Of a stretch of 64,000 bases of DNA, positions 12,215-27,700 are shown in pieces. Every line of letters starts with the position of its first letter. Within the stretch, counting starts at the first letter, position 1. A program made the translations under genes and the position numbers. Origin of the DNA: Argentina anserina. Taxonomy: Eukaryota; Streptophyta; Magnoliopsida; Rosales; Rosaceae. The stretch lies in NCBI RefSeq assembly GCF_933775445.1, contig NC_065872.1, forward strand, positions 682,001 to 746,000, given 5' to 3'. The notes beneath the pieces were generated by a model, which was not told the origin of the DNA, did not search any database, and saw only the letters and a list, made by a program, of their open reading frames with translations.

Positions 12215-15021
12215 ATGGCGACCCAGAAACTCACAGACTACGAGCTTAAGCGGCTCGAGAACATTCGCCGAAACGAGGAACTGATGGCCTCTCTGAAGCT
12301 CCAATCCATGGCCACCCAGCTCTCCGCCTCCACCAAACGCCCAAGGTAAACCAATCCCTCACAACCCTTTTTCACTCTCTCTTTACCCAATTCACAATGC
12401 CTCTCAAAATCCGATTTTTATTTCGTTCACTAAAAAAAGCCCCAAATTTTGTGATTTCTAGGGTTGAGTCCAAATCGTACAAATCCAATTCGGAGAAGCA
12501 GCCCAAGACCCGTGACCCGACTGTAATCCGGCGCTCCCTGCGCACCAGGGGATTACCGCCCGACGCGAAAGGCCTCGGCAGTAGAGGCATTGATTCTGCA
12601 ATGAAGAGTGTAGAATCCCTAGACCCAAAGGCGTCGCCTTGGGAATTGGGCCCTCTTAGTAGGAAAGATGTGTACAGCGGGGTGTCGGATCGGGGTTTGA
12701 TCGAGGCGATTCTGGGTGTTGAGAAGAAACCGCAATTGGGTTTGGGAGTAAAAAGTGAAATTGGGGGTGAAAATGAGGTGGAATCATGTCTTGCATTTAC
12801 TTTAGTTGGTGGAATTGGTTGTGGGTTGGTTAAGAAAGAAGAGGGTGGAGTTGTGAGTGATTTGAAGGTGGAGGAAATGGTGCTGAAGGAGGAGAATGTA
12901 GCCCGTGTCGTGCCGGGGAATGTTATGAACATGAGGTTTTTTCCAACTAGTAGTGTGAGAATGGTTGTGGTTGGGAATAAGACTGGGAATGTTGGGTTTT
13001 GGAATATGGATTCTGAGGAAGGGGAGGAAATTGAAAATGGGATATATATGTATCGCCCGCATTCTGGTCCCATTTCGGGGATATCTATTCACCAAGATTG
13101 TGTTTCAAAGGTAAATGTTGCCTGTGTGGTTTTCAATTATGTGTCTCTTGCATATGTGTTACTTCAGTAGGCTTTTGGTTTACAGTGGATTACCCAAAAA
13201 TTCTTGTTAACTTGATTGGGATGTTTGTAATTGTTAAGAAGAGTTCTTATGCATCTTAGATGTGGGTTTAACTCCTTTGTCATGTCAAACAATAGCCTAG
13301 ACAAGAATTGATGTAGATAGATATTTGTTTAGATAGCTATGAGTTGCATAGTCAAGTGATGTGGGTCTGCAGAATGAATTTCTGAAGTTAATTCACAAAT
13401 ATTGATGTTGGTTTGGTTTGTAAATGTGCATCTGCATCTAAGGTGTTGGTTTTACTTCTTTGTCATGCCGGATTTCTGACTAGTGACTTGAGAATATATG
13501 GGTAGTGAGTTTGATTATGACAACTTTGTCGGCAGACATTGGCGTTATATTCTTGCACTCTCAGGCTTTGATGATATAGTTCACATAGTCACCTATGATT
13601 GTTGAATTAAAGTGCAGATTTTCACTAGTTGCTATGATGGATTTATCCGATCAATGGATGCTGAGAAAGAGGTGTTTGATCTAGTATATGCTAGTGATGA
13701 AACTGTATATTCTCTTGCTCAACAATTAAGCAATGCAAAGTGTTTATACTTTGCTGAAGGTCGTGGAGGTATAAGTATGTGGGATGAGAGAACAGGAAAT
13801 ATCTCAGCCCAATGGAGTCCGCATGATGATAGAATTAATTCCATAGACTTTAACTCACAAAACTCAAACGTCATCACCACTAGTTCAACAGATGGAACTG
13901 CCTGTATCTGGGATTTGAGATGTAATGATGCAGATAAATTCAAAAGCTTAAAGACAATTGGCCACAAAAGGGCTGTGCATTCTGCCTACTTTTCGCCTTC
14001 TGGAAGGTCGTTAGTGACAACAAGGTGACTATATTCTGTTGCTATTAACTAAGAGGAATATGTTATATCCTTACCTGTAACATGCATGCTAGATTGGCTT
14101 CATCATGTGCTTTGCATAAATAAGATCAATGTTGATCAACAAGCATTTTTGGGCTTTTTGAGTTTTTTTTATATTTAAATTTAGCTGTTTTCTATCTCAT
14201 GAATGCTGTCATAAAGGGTTTAAGGATTTGTGGCTACTAACATCTTCATGAATTTTCTATGTTCTGCATATCATGATACATTTATGGATCAGTCCTGTCA
14301 ATAGTAGCTTTCCTGTATGGAATTTGACAATTTGGCAACATAGAGAATGAATGAGATTTTCACATGCTGCAATACTACTGTACTATTTGTTTATGTTATT
14401 CACATAATGCGTGAATGGATGCCACTAACGTTCTGACCTTTTTATGCAGTCTTGATAACACAGTTGGTGTATCAACTGGAGTTAATTTTGAGGACATGTC
14501 AATGATATACCATGATAACAGTACAAGCAGATGGATTCCCAAGTTCAAGTGAGATTTCTACCCGATTTTCATATGCGGTTTTCTTCGTCCAACTTTTATA
14601 TAATTTGTCTTCATTTATTTCATTTTCTGAGCTTCATGTAATATTCTGAGCAGTGTTTCAGTTACTTTTGACTTTGTTACTGTACATCTTCTGGAAAAGT
14701 ATTGTGAGCATGAAAGGGTGTGTCTTTAAGATGGCTATTAAGTATCAACACTGAGTTTTGATAGCATGAAAGAGGGTGTTTTCTGACATCTTTAAACACT
14801 GCTACAGGGCAATATGGGGATGGGATGATGCACATGTCTTCATTGGAAATAAGAACAGAGGAGTCGATGTTATTTCCTCCCTACAAAGAACAACATCCTT
14901 CACCTTAAAAAGCCCATATATGTCTGCGATTCCATGTAGATTTGCTGCTCACCCTTATAATGTTGGGATGCTAGCAGGAGCTACAGGCGGAGGCCAAGTT
15001 TATGTATGGACTTTGGGATAA
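12215..15021 (+). CDS. WD40-repeat protein, CMR1/WDR76 family
   Basis: Five exons (12215-12345, 12462-13110, 13618-14024, 14450-14548, 14808-15021) join to 499 aa. The N-terminal ~150 residues are charged, with a conserved YELKRLENIRRNEE start and a Thr-Val-Ile-Arg-Arg-Ser-Leu-Arg-Thr-Arg block seen in WDR76-like proteins. WD40 blades follow: FWNMDSEE, WDERTGNISAQW, a canonical DGTACIWDLR blade, and a final VYVWTLG at the stop. Yeast CMR1 and human WDR76 act on chromatin in DNA damage response and protein quality control, and some act as DDB1-CUL4 substrate receptors. The Arabidopsis homologue is, to my recollection, At1g80710 (DRS1); I am not certain, so no symbol is given. An E2F-like promoter site fits a replication-linked role. 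Confidence 0.88.
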
Positions 15022-16030
15022 GAAACTCCGGCATCTCTCAACAGACTGTACTTTTATGCAAAGCAAGATTTGTACCTTTAAGTTGTTCTTTACTGTTGGT
15101 TTTCGACTTATAGCAAGAACTTTAGCTTTCTTGGTGTTCCATAGATTCATATTTGAAGAGGTTTTCTATGAATAGTTAGTGCAGCTCTTGAAGCATTAGC
15201 CATGCCATTGTTTAAAACCGCATAATGTAATTGTTATTGACCTACAGTATAATGTTACAAACCCATAAGAGGAACTGAGGAAGTAATCCACGAGGAGTGA
15301 GTGGTGGCGTTGCCATTTGGCAGCCCTGGCTCCAATCAAGGTCCAATTATCCACGATTCATTTTACTCAAAAACAAAGACATCCATCACCAAAAAAAAAC
15401 CTATCTCTTTGAAAACACTCTCCTTGTCGAAGGAGCCGCCACAACAACAATTGCCATATTACTCCCGTCCGGTGGTGCGGACCGGTGAGGCTTGCCTCGT
15501 CGTCGCCATGAGGCCGCCAGATGGGTGTTGTTAGTTTGGAGTCATTTGGCTTTGCAAATCGGTGATGCCTGAGGCTTTGTTGGCTTGATTCGGTTTGTGT
15601 TTTCGCTGCTTCTTCGAGTGTATATCATGAGATTGGTTTCGGGCGTGGCGCAAGAGGATGTTTGCTTCTTGACGGCACCCGATGCTTGCTTCTTGTTTGG
15701 GCCTAGGGTTTTGTTGTTTTTGTGGGCTTATTGACTTTATTTTATGCTAGCCCTAGTTTTATTTTCTCTAATAATGCTATTCCCTTTGAATGAGTGTAGT
15801 GTAGCGGGTCTCGACCTTATATTGCGTTTAGTTTCGTTTTATTCTGTCTAGTAAATAGTGCCTACTAAAGGTGGTTTGTCATCATTTGCATGATCCTTGT
15901 GATCATATAGCCTTGTTGCTCGTATTAGCTTGATGCCTAATGAATTCGTTTCATTCCCCATAAAAAAATGTCCAATCTTTCACAACCGAATATATGCCGT
16001 CTTTGCCAGAAGCTCTTAGATCTCTTATAA
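15022..16030. other. WD40 3' UTR and degenerate repeat-like sequence
   Basis: The first 110 bp are the WD40 3' UTR, a diverged copy of which lies at about 18498-18567. From about 15297 to 15968 the sequence has a different texture: a GC-richer start, TG-rich middle and an end with an A run (CCCCATAAAAAAA). That resembles the truncated 3' end of a LINE or a retroposed transcript on the + strand. I found no convincing target duplication. Short open frames here are not recognisable proteins. Confidence 0.4.
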
Positions 16031-16142
16031 TAGGCGTAGCTGGAGATAGGGTGCTAATGAGGAGAAGCTTAGTTCAATAAACTCTTCTTTTTCTTCTGCA
16101 TTTTCTTGTAATATGATTGAAAGTAAAGAGGGCATCGTGCAT
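16031..16142 (+). repeat. Displaced copy of the H+-ATPase 3' UTR
   Basis: About 110 bp align with 11610-11735 downstream of the proton-pump gene. Shared blocks include GAGGAGAAGCTTAG / AAGGAGAAGCTTAG and the identical TTCTTGTAATATGATTGAAA followed by GTAAAGAGGG. No pump coding sequence precedes it here. Confidence 0.85.
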
Positions 16143-16445
16143 GAGCACAGCAGGCTGCTTGATGTTGGTTAAAACTTTTAATCATACACGGATATGATCA
16201 GAGTTTATGTTCACTATAGGGAGAACATATATAACACATACACATGACAGTAAAATTGAAACTAATGACAACAATATTATTGATCATTTCATAACAAAGA
16301 TGACACAAGAAAAAACTAAATTCTAAACACTGAAATGGAAAACTTAATCATGTTTGTCACTACTGCTTATTGTAACAAACTATTTTATTATCGGAAATGA
16401 AAAAACAAACTAGTTGTTTGATCGACTACTTGATCTCCAAACTTA

Positions 16446-17062
16446 TCAGCCTTGGAAGCTCTCCTCGCACTTGTTGTAGCAAGAACCCAATTCCTTGTTC
16501 CGTTGAAGAGCATCTACATCCACCATAAATATATATCAATAACTTAACTTCAGAATAAATAAAAAATTAATGCATCCCAAAGCACAATGAAGTTGCATTA
16601 ATATATACCTGAACCAGTTAATTTTGCTTTAGCAGCAGAGTTATAAGCACATCCAAGAGTACAATGATAGAGCTCGGGCTTCATATTCGCCTGGTTACTG
16701 CTGCAGTCAAACATGCACGTAGTCATACATATCGCCTGCCCGATAGGAAGTTTTTTCCCGATTCTGCCAATTCCGCGAATAATTCTGCCAAAGCTGAACC
16801 TGTTAGGAGTTGAAATCACGGACGCCTTACCACCCAAGCACCTAGCACCACACTCAACGGCACAGAGGCCTAAGTCAACTAAGCCCTCCGGCTTAGCAGA
16901 ACTCGAACCTTCTGATGATGGCGAGGATGAATATGGAAGAGTGTGAATGACGGGAGGCGTTGCATGATCATCACCTTCGGCATGAGCGAGAACTGCTGCT
17001 GCTAGCACGAGTAGTGCTAGTAGCATAGTGATGAAAACCCTACTGCATGATCCGAATGCCAT
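16446..17062 (-). CDS. Thionin-like secreted Cys-rich protein
   Basis: Two exons (17062-16609, 16513-16446) give 173 aa. Residues 1-28 form a strong signal peptide (hydrophobic LLALLVLAAAVLA, likely cleaved after an AHA). A Ser/Pro-rich linker follows, then ten cysteines arranged as CX3CX3C, CX3CX3C, CX3C and CX3C, so every cysteine has a partner four residues away. A basic patch (RIIRGIGRIGKK) sits between the first two clusters. This fits the plant thionin-like family of predicted apoplastic proteins; classical thionins permeabilise microbial membranes, but activity cannot be read from sequence here. The second exon supplies the last two cysteines. Another possible class is an alpha-hairpinin-like peptide, from the CX3C pattern. 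Confidence 0.8.
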
Positions 17063-17738
17063 TGCTAACTATTATGGTACGTATAGCTTTGTATTCTTTA
17101 AGTAGCTATGAACTTTGGTTATGACCATGTTGAACGCAAAGCTCTGTATTTATAGTAACCGGGGGTCTAGGATTCTTCATCAATTAAAGGTAATAGTAGA
17201 GGAAAATATTTGAGGGATGATCATAATGGAATCACATTGATGATGAATTAGTTGGATAAGATCGATATTGCACATCGCTGGTTGGAACTTAATCATGTAT
17301 GAGCTAATAAAAGCTTGCTACGTACAGAACAATTAGATTATTCCATGCAAGAACCGATGATTATGCACAAATTAAACAACCTATACTTGATGTACATACC
17401 TGCATCTATAATCTAGATACCAATTTGAATCCAATTTGATCTATTAATAAAAAATTTAATTAGCTAGATAATTTGACGGCTCTTTCAATTGATTGAAAAG
17501 TATATACCTTATATATTTATAGTAAACTCGATAATTATTGTATATCATGAATTCGAACTTACAGGTTACAGTTGGAATATTTGATAATTTGGTAGCAAAT
17601 CACCTAGCTCAGATAGTTCTAATCTTATCCTCCTATCGATCCCTCAATCTCTTCGTAATCTCTTCGTAATTGATTCTATAATTACAGCTAGAGCAATATA
17701 CATACAGATAGCTGTATATCATAGTTGTATTGTATCGT
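17063..17738. other. Intergenic sequence upstream of the thionin-like gene
   Basis: AT-rich promoter and intergenic DNA up to the target-site duplication of the TRIM element. No gene or repeat that I can support. Confidence 0.5.
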
Positions 17739-17743
17739 CTTAC

Positions 17744-18336
17744 TGTTGGAGAAAAGAGATCCAACATCTAAGAATTGACAAATAAAATAAAGATTATAAG
17801 TGGGTGGATAATACTCAATTGTACCGAGGCCTTTTGTGATTAAAACCCAACACATGTGAGATGACTAAGTTGGGACAATATCGGTACAATTGGTCTATGG
17901 GCCATGCTTGTCGCTGTTTAACATGGTATCAGAGCGGGTTTCTCTCCAGTCGCGCCTCTAATCTGTCGTGGGTCCGAGTTTGGTGTCACTTTGTTATGGG
18001 CCCAAGAAGTGTGTCATTATCATGTCATCGGAGGGTTTCCGATTGGATGATCACTAAGTGTCGTTGGTTACTGGTCCTTAGTTTATTTCGTCCTAGTATG
18101 TGGGATGTTAATCTGTCACGTGCAGACCTAAAAATTAGGTTGCACGTGAGGGAGCGTGTTGGAGAGAATAGATCTCACATCTAAGAAGTGACAAATAAAA
18201 TAGAGATTATAAGTGAGTGGATAATACTCAATTGTACTGAGGTCTTTTGTGATTAAAACCCAACACATGTGAGGTGGCTAAGTTGAAACAATATCGGTAT
18301 AGTTGGTTCATGGACCACGCTTGTCGTTGTTTAACA
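17744..18336 (+). mobile_element. TRIM (terminal-repeat retrotransposon in miniature)
   Basis: Two direct terminal repeats of 180 bp each (17744-17923 and 18157-18336) both begin TGTTGGAGA and end TTTAACA. A 12-base primer-binding site TGGTATCAGAGC (17924-17935), complementary to initiator tRNA-Met, starts directly after the 5' repeat. A purine-rich tract (about 18146-18156) precedes the 3' repeat. The element is flanked by the 5-bp target duplication CTTAC (17739-17743 and 18337-18341). The internal region is only about 233 bp and has no gag or pol, so the element is non-autonomous. By eye the two repeats differ at about 20 of 180 positions, mostly transitions, which suggests an old insertion. 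Confidence 0.95.
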
Positions 18337-18497
18337 CTTACAATGAAAATCACAATCTACAGATAGCTTGAGCTTTGCTTTAGATCATTATCAACTATTG
18401 GCATGTAAAGGGATATTCATGCAACTAATATTTCAATTGATACATTAACGGATCAACCAAAAGAGTTCACTGGATTAAAGCTTGATGGTTCACCAGG

Positions 18498-18567
18498 CAA
18501 GCATGATTTGTACCTTTAAGAGTTTTAGTTATTTACTTTGGTTTTCGACTTTAAGCAATAATTTAAC
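18498..18567 (+). repeat. Displaced copy of the WD40-gene 3' UTR
   Basis: About 70 bp match 15057-15127, the 3' UTR of the WD40 gene. Shared blocks include GATTTGTACCTTTAAG and GGTTTTCGACTT, then AGCAA and a diverged tail. No WD40 coding sequence accompanies it. Confidence 0.75.
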
Positions 18568-18917
18568 TTGAAACAGACGACGTCGTAAAAAAACATATTC
18601 GCGTAGGAAGAGCGTCCAACAAAGATCATTGGTGGGGCTGTAAATTAACAAAATACTGAGGGAAACAATTGTATTTTATCTGACACACCAATTTGTCTCC
18701 GGCTAAAATCCGGGAACATTGGGCACATATCCGATCAGTTTTTGAGGGTATATTATATTGCACCAAAGGATACGCCAGGAAATGCGCTTGAAGGTGTCGG
18801 GTTCGAGCTTAAAACAAACAAATACGGTCTATTTTACCCTTTGTGGATTTAAACGCAGCCAGTTAAAGCCCAAAACGGCACCGTTTTCGCTTTGAGATTG
18901 AGATAAACCCTTTTACC

Positions 18918-19530
18918 TTATACGACGTCTTCAGACATGTCGTTTCTCAATGGAAGTTTCCCAGAGAGCTCAGGAAGCAGAGCAGCTTTGGCTCCTAGAC
19001 ATACAATTACTGCCTGGTATTCCCCTGATGTCAAATGTAATCAAATACTGAAAATGCAAGAAACGTAGAAGCACTAAAACTGTAGAAACATTTAAAACTA
19101 CTGCATTGCAAGCTTAACTTTCTAAAGATCAGAGAAACAAATAAAGAGAGATACATCTCTCTGAATCGTTTAAGATAGATTCACCAACACAATTGGGAAC
19201 TCTTAACTTCAAAAAAATTTCAACCTCAGAAAAATAGTAAAATCAAGCTAAATAAGTAGCAGGCAGCTTAGAATTTGAGGAAAATGATACTACCTTCTTC
19301 TAACAATCGGATTATCACCAGGCGCTGCTGCCTCGGCGACGTTCAAGAGCCTCAAAGCCTCGTCCCAGCACGCGGAGATTCGAGTCCTTCGGACTCTGCC
19401 TCAGCCAGTGGTAAGCGACGGAGAGACCGGCGCCGAGGAGTCTGAGAGTGAGAAAAGAGTAAAGGAGAAGGAGCTGGGCGTACTGGAAGCGGTGAAGGCG
19501 CCCGCATTGGAATTTGTCTCCAGCAGACAA
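18918..19530 (-). pseudogene. Broken FAD-dependent oxidoreductase (DAO family) fragment
   Basis: Read on the minus strand, three pieces of a DadA/D-amino-acid-oxidase-like FAD protein appear in order but not in one frame. Piece 1 (about 19530-19380) has LGAGLSVAYHWLRQSPKDSN, a Rossmann dinucleotide-binding start in which the usual GxGxxG is shortened. After a frame shift, piece 2 (to 19294) reads CWDEALRLLNVAEAAAPGD and ends at a GT donor. Piece 3 (19024-18918) reads EYQAVIVCLGAKAALLPELS and runs to a stop. No ATG opens the first frame, and the middle and C-terminal parts of the family are absent. The family assignment (plant FAD-dependent oxidoreductases of the At5g48440 type) is from memory and moderate in confidence. 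Confidence 0.6.
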
Positions 19531-19783
19531 TTCGAGTTTTCTGGTTTTGGATAATACCCGCGGTTTTTTAGACGGGAGTGTTTATTTCATAGGTCGAAAA
19601 GTGGGCCTGGATCTGTTCAAGTAAATTTGTGTCGTGTTTTTGGCCCAATTATAAAGGGAAACATGAATCATAGAATGAGGTAAGAATCATGATCAGTTAG
19701 TATGGAAGCCATTAATCCACAGCAATGAGAAATGTCTCTTTAATCTTGAAGCAAAAGTGTTCAAGAAACATTACAAGGACTTT

Positions 19784-24257
<4,474 letters not shown>

Positions 24258-24331
24258 CTCTCTCTCTCTCTCTCTAAAACAGACTGAACCGCTTTCTCTC
24301 TCTATCCTCTCTAAAAAGACGCCCTCTTTTT

Positions 24332-24353
24332 GGCGGGAAGGATTGGCGGGAAA
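24332..24353 (-). promoter_or_regulatory. Paired E2F sites in the MCM5 promoter
   Basis: On the gene strand two E2F-type elements occur 13 bp apart: ATTTCCCGCC (complement of 24345-24354) and TTCCCGCC (complement of 24332-24339). They lie 75-97 bp upstream of the ATG, next to CT-rich leader sequence. MCM genes are established E2F targets, expressed at G1/S. Confidence 0.8.
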
Positions 24354-24736
24354 TGAGCGGTAGGGTTAAGCGCGGTTTGGGCCTGGAGCACGGCAATCGG
24401 GTAATATGTTTGGGCCTTTACCTTACCAGGCCTCAAAACGTTTTGGACTTCAGTTTGGGCTTTTAACCAGCCTAGCCTCTCCTCTCATTCTCGATGACGT
24501 CATGTGGTGAGAGAAACTGCGAGATTTTACCACGTCAAGTTGGTAAATTTTAAAACAAGTAAAAATAATTAGGCAAGAATCTTGAAATTTCATTGACTTG
24601 TATATATTAGTTCAACTGAGATCTTACATAGTAGGGTTTTTTGCCTTTTTGTTTTGCCTAGATCACCCAACACTAACCTAATGTAGATATGTGAAAAAGG
24701 GTGACGGATTTTTATGTATATGGAAATGTTCTCCGG
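24354..24736. other. MCM5 promoter / DCL4 3' flank
   Basis: Short shared spacer between the DCL4 stop and the MCM5 promoter. Several GGGCC/GGCCC site II-like cores (about 24379-24430) support the MCM5 promoter. Nothing else seen. Confidence 0.6.
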
Positions 24737-27700
24737 TTAAGGTTCCTCTGTCTGACCACTCTTCTCTATGTAACCATTCTTTATCAAGAACCAAAGTGCG
24801 CCTTCCGCTGCTTGCTCTGCGGCTGCCTTCTTGCTCGTACGAGGTGCTCCGACGGCCTCCAAAAGGGTATCTGAAGCGTCATCCATCTTCATCGTAACCT
24901 TGAAAATGTACCTGCAAAGGATTCAGAGGGAGCATATAAGAAATCAGTACAGGGTGTTTAGCACAAGCTTTTGAATGTCTGTCCCTTTTTATAAGAACAC
25001 CGATTTGAGACATTCGGTCTCACATAAGCAGAGAAAAGCAAAATGCAAAGTCTGGTAACCTTCTATCTTAGTATTTAAATAAGTTTTTGATTCATTGTAG
25101 ATAATGTGTTTCTATAACACCTAAATATTAGAATTGAATCAACAATGGACTTACGATTTTAAGTGGCTCGGCCCATCATCTTTGCAACATTCAAATACAG
25201 GGGGTTCCCAATAGTTAGCAGCACAGGTTTCATATAGATGAGCTCTGGCTGTTAGATTGTGCGGCGCACCTGGATATATATTTTTAGAGTAAGAAAATGT
25301 GGAAAATGCTACTTGATATCTTGGAAGTACAAGAAGCATTAACATTACCTCTGTTTTTTGAGTTAGCATCAGTGCTATGATTGTTAGAGGAATCAGTGCA
25401 GTCCACTTTGACTGCTCCACGTGAAGCTGGGGGTCGTCCTACTCGTTTTATGGAGGAGTAACTACTGCTCACTTCACTGATAGAATCCACTTCTGATTTC
25501 AAACTTCTGCTTGAAGGCTCTTGTAGATTTAAGTTCTCAAATTCAATTGTATACGGAGCTGTAACATCTACTGGTGTTTCATCGTATCCGATAAGTTTGG
25601 CTTCCATCTTGCAGCTTGACTTTAAGACTTCCTCCAAAGATAACTTAGACTTCGGTATATTGCCTTGCGCCTGCAATTCCACAAAATGAAACCAAAAAAC
25701 AGAAGTTAGATACAGAGATTCTATGTAAGATAATTTTCCCACTACCAAAACAAACAGAAGTAGCTATGGAGATTCGATGTACAATACCAAACGAAAGTAA
25801 ATAAAAAGAGTTGTTTTATGCTGCCATGATAAATCAAAAGAAATTGTAATAACATATAGATTTACCTTCAACTTTTCAAAAACTAACTGAGCAGAACTTC
25901 TAATAGCGTCCTTTTTGTTCAAGCCAGTTGAGGAGACAGTTGCAGAAACATTATTCCCCTTCACCGTTGCCTCAACTGAAAATGTTTTACCCTTCTTTGA
26001 TGGTAAAAACTTAAGATCCCATGAATGAGCTTGGCAAAGTTCCCTTAGTTCCCTAACAGGACTAAACTGAACGTTGGAAAAGCTCATAACCGGTTTCAGG
26101 AACGATAGCATTATTTTCCAAACAAGGTTCAAATCGAATCCGGTATCAAGAAGAATTGCACCAAGACAAGACTCTACCAAGTCACCCAGAGCCTGAATCA
26201 AAAATCATAAGCATAAGACACAACTGAAGAAAGCATTACTATTACATAGTAGTGATAATTCCTAATAGTGATGATATGTATTCGTAAGTTGTTTCATAGG
26301 CAAGGCAGAACGTCTAGCACCCTAACCAACAATATGAAATAGAATGGTTGATGCGTACCTTGGGGCATGTTGGCCCATTAACCAGATTACTATCTGGTGC
26401 AGATGTCTCAATGAAGTTCACATAAGTCTTTATAGCCTCTGAGAGGGTACAGGAGTCCGAGACTAGAAACTTGTGGAAGGATCGAGCTACTGCAACAGTA
26501 GCGAATGTTTTATTATTCACAGAAATAGATCTGAGATCTGTCATATGGCCAGGCTTTAACTTTGGATAAACTGAATACAGGTATGAAGTGATCATGTAAT
26601 CCAAGACAGCATCTCCAAGAAACTCCAACCTCTGATTAAAAGCATCAATGAAACACAATTAAAGTTGGGAAGGAATACACCTTTCTATTACCTCCTTAAA
26701 ACAAAAACAAATTGAAGCAAACCTGATAGCAGCCTCCTCCATTTTTATTGTAAGAAGGATGTACAAAGGCCTGTAACAGCAAACCTCTGTGGAGAAACTG
26801 ATACCCTAATGAACTTTCGAGGGCAGCAGTGTCTATGTAAGCAGCAAGTGGAATGTATCTGCTGCTTGCTATGCATACTTTAGTAACTTCTGATGCTTCA
26901 AAATCTACTTTTATGCCAATCCAATTGAGAAATGCAATTGCAGCTTTAAAACCGCTATCAACTATGAATGCACCAACAAGGGCTTCAACAACATCAGCAA
27001 TTGTTTTATAATGTAACCAATGGTGACCCTTGCTACATCTGACTTCACGAGTATGCAAGTCTTTTGCTGCTTTGCATAGATCTTGAGAATGAATTGATTC
27101 ATTTGCCCCATGGTCACAAATATTTTTGCAAGGACGGCCTAGAGCGAAGAACTGAGAGGGTTCAAAGGGCTGATCCCGTATGTATAACTGAGAAAAGAGA
27201 AATTAAAATTACATTTCATTGATGACATAAAGAACAAAAAAGCTGGATAATGTGTCTAAATGCTTTTCCCAGTGTGCACTTCTAAATGAAACAGAGTAGA
27301 ACATGTCATATAGATGTCAAAAAAAAAACATTTTTACAGTCATTAATTCCATCAATCCTATTAATTTATCTCACATTGTTTTCTTCTGGTTCAGGTCATT
27401 GGAGGTAGCATGTTTGTCACCGATTATATAAGTCGGAGGGAAATCCCTAGTAATCATAAGAATTAGGATCACTGGAGGTTGCATGTTTGGCACCTGTTAT
27501 CTAGGTTTGAAAGGAACCCTTGATAAACATTAAAAACAAGCATATTCGTAGTTATGATCTATGTTGGAAGGGAACCCTTATCAAACATGAGAATTAGCAT
27601 TACTGGATAAATTATATATTTCTGTAATAAGTTTGTGACCCATTCAGAGATATTCAAAGACCTGGAATTTATAAGTACAATGAGAATTAAGAAATAAGAA

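Noticed and set aside
12372..13073. 233-codon minus-strand open frame
   Set aside because: It lies antisense to WD40 exon 2, has no family resemblance and reflects the low stop density opposite a coding exon.
18937..19071. Short + strand frames starting at ATGs near 18937 and 18950
   Set aside because: They are antisense to the third piece of the oxidoreductase pseudogene, which has clear family similarity on the minus strand.
19280..19555. Long + strand open frame without an ATG start
   Set aside because: It is the antisense of the pseudogene's first two pieces; no start or family match.
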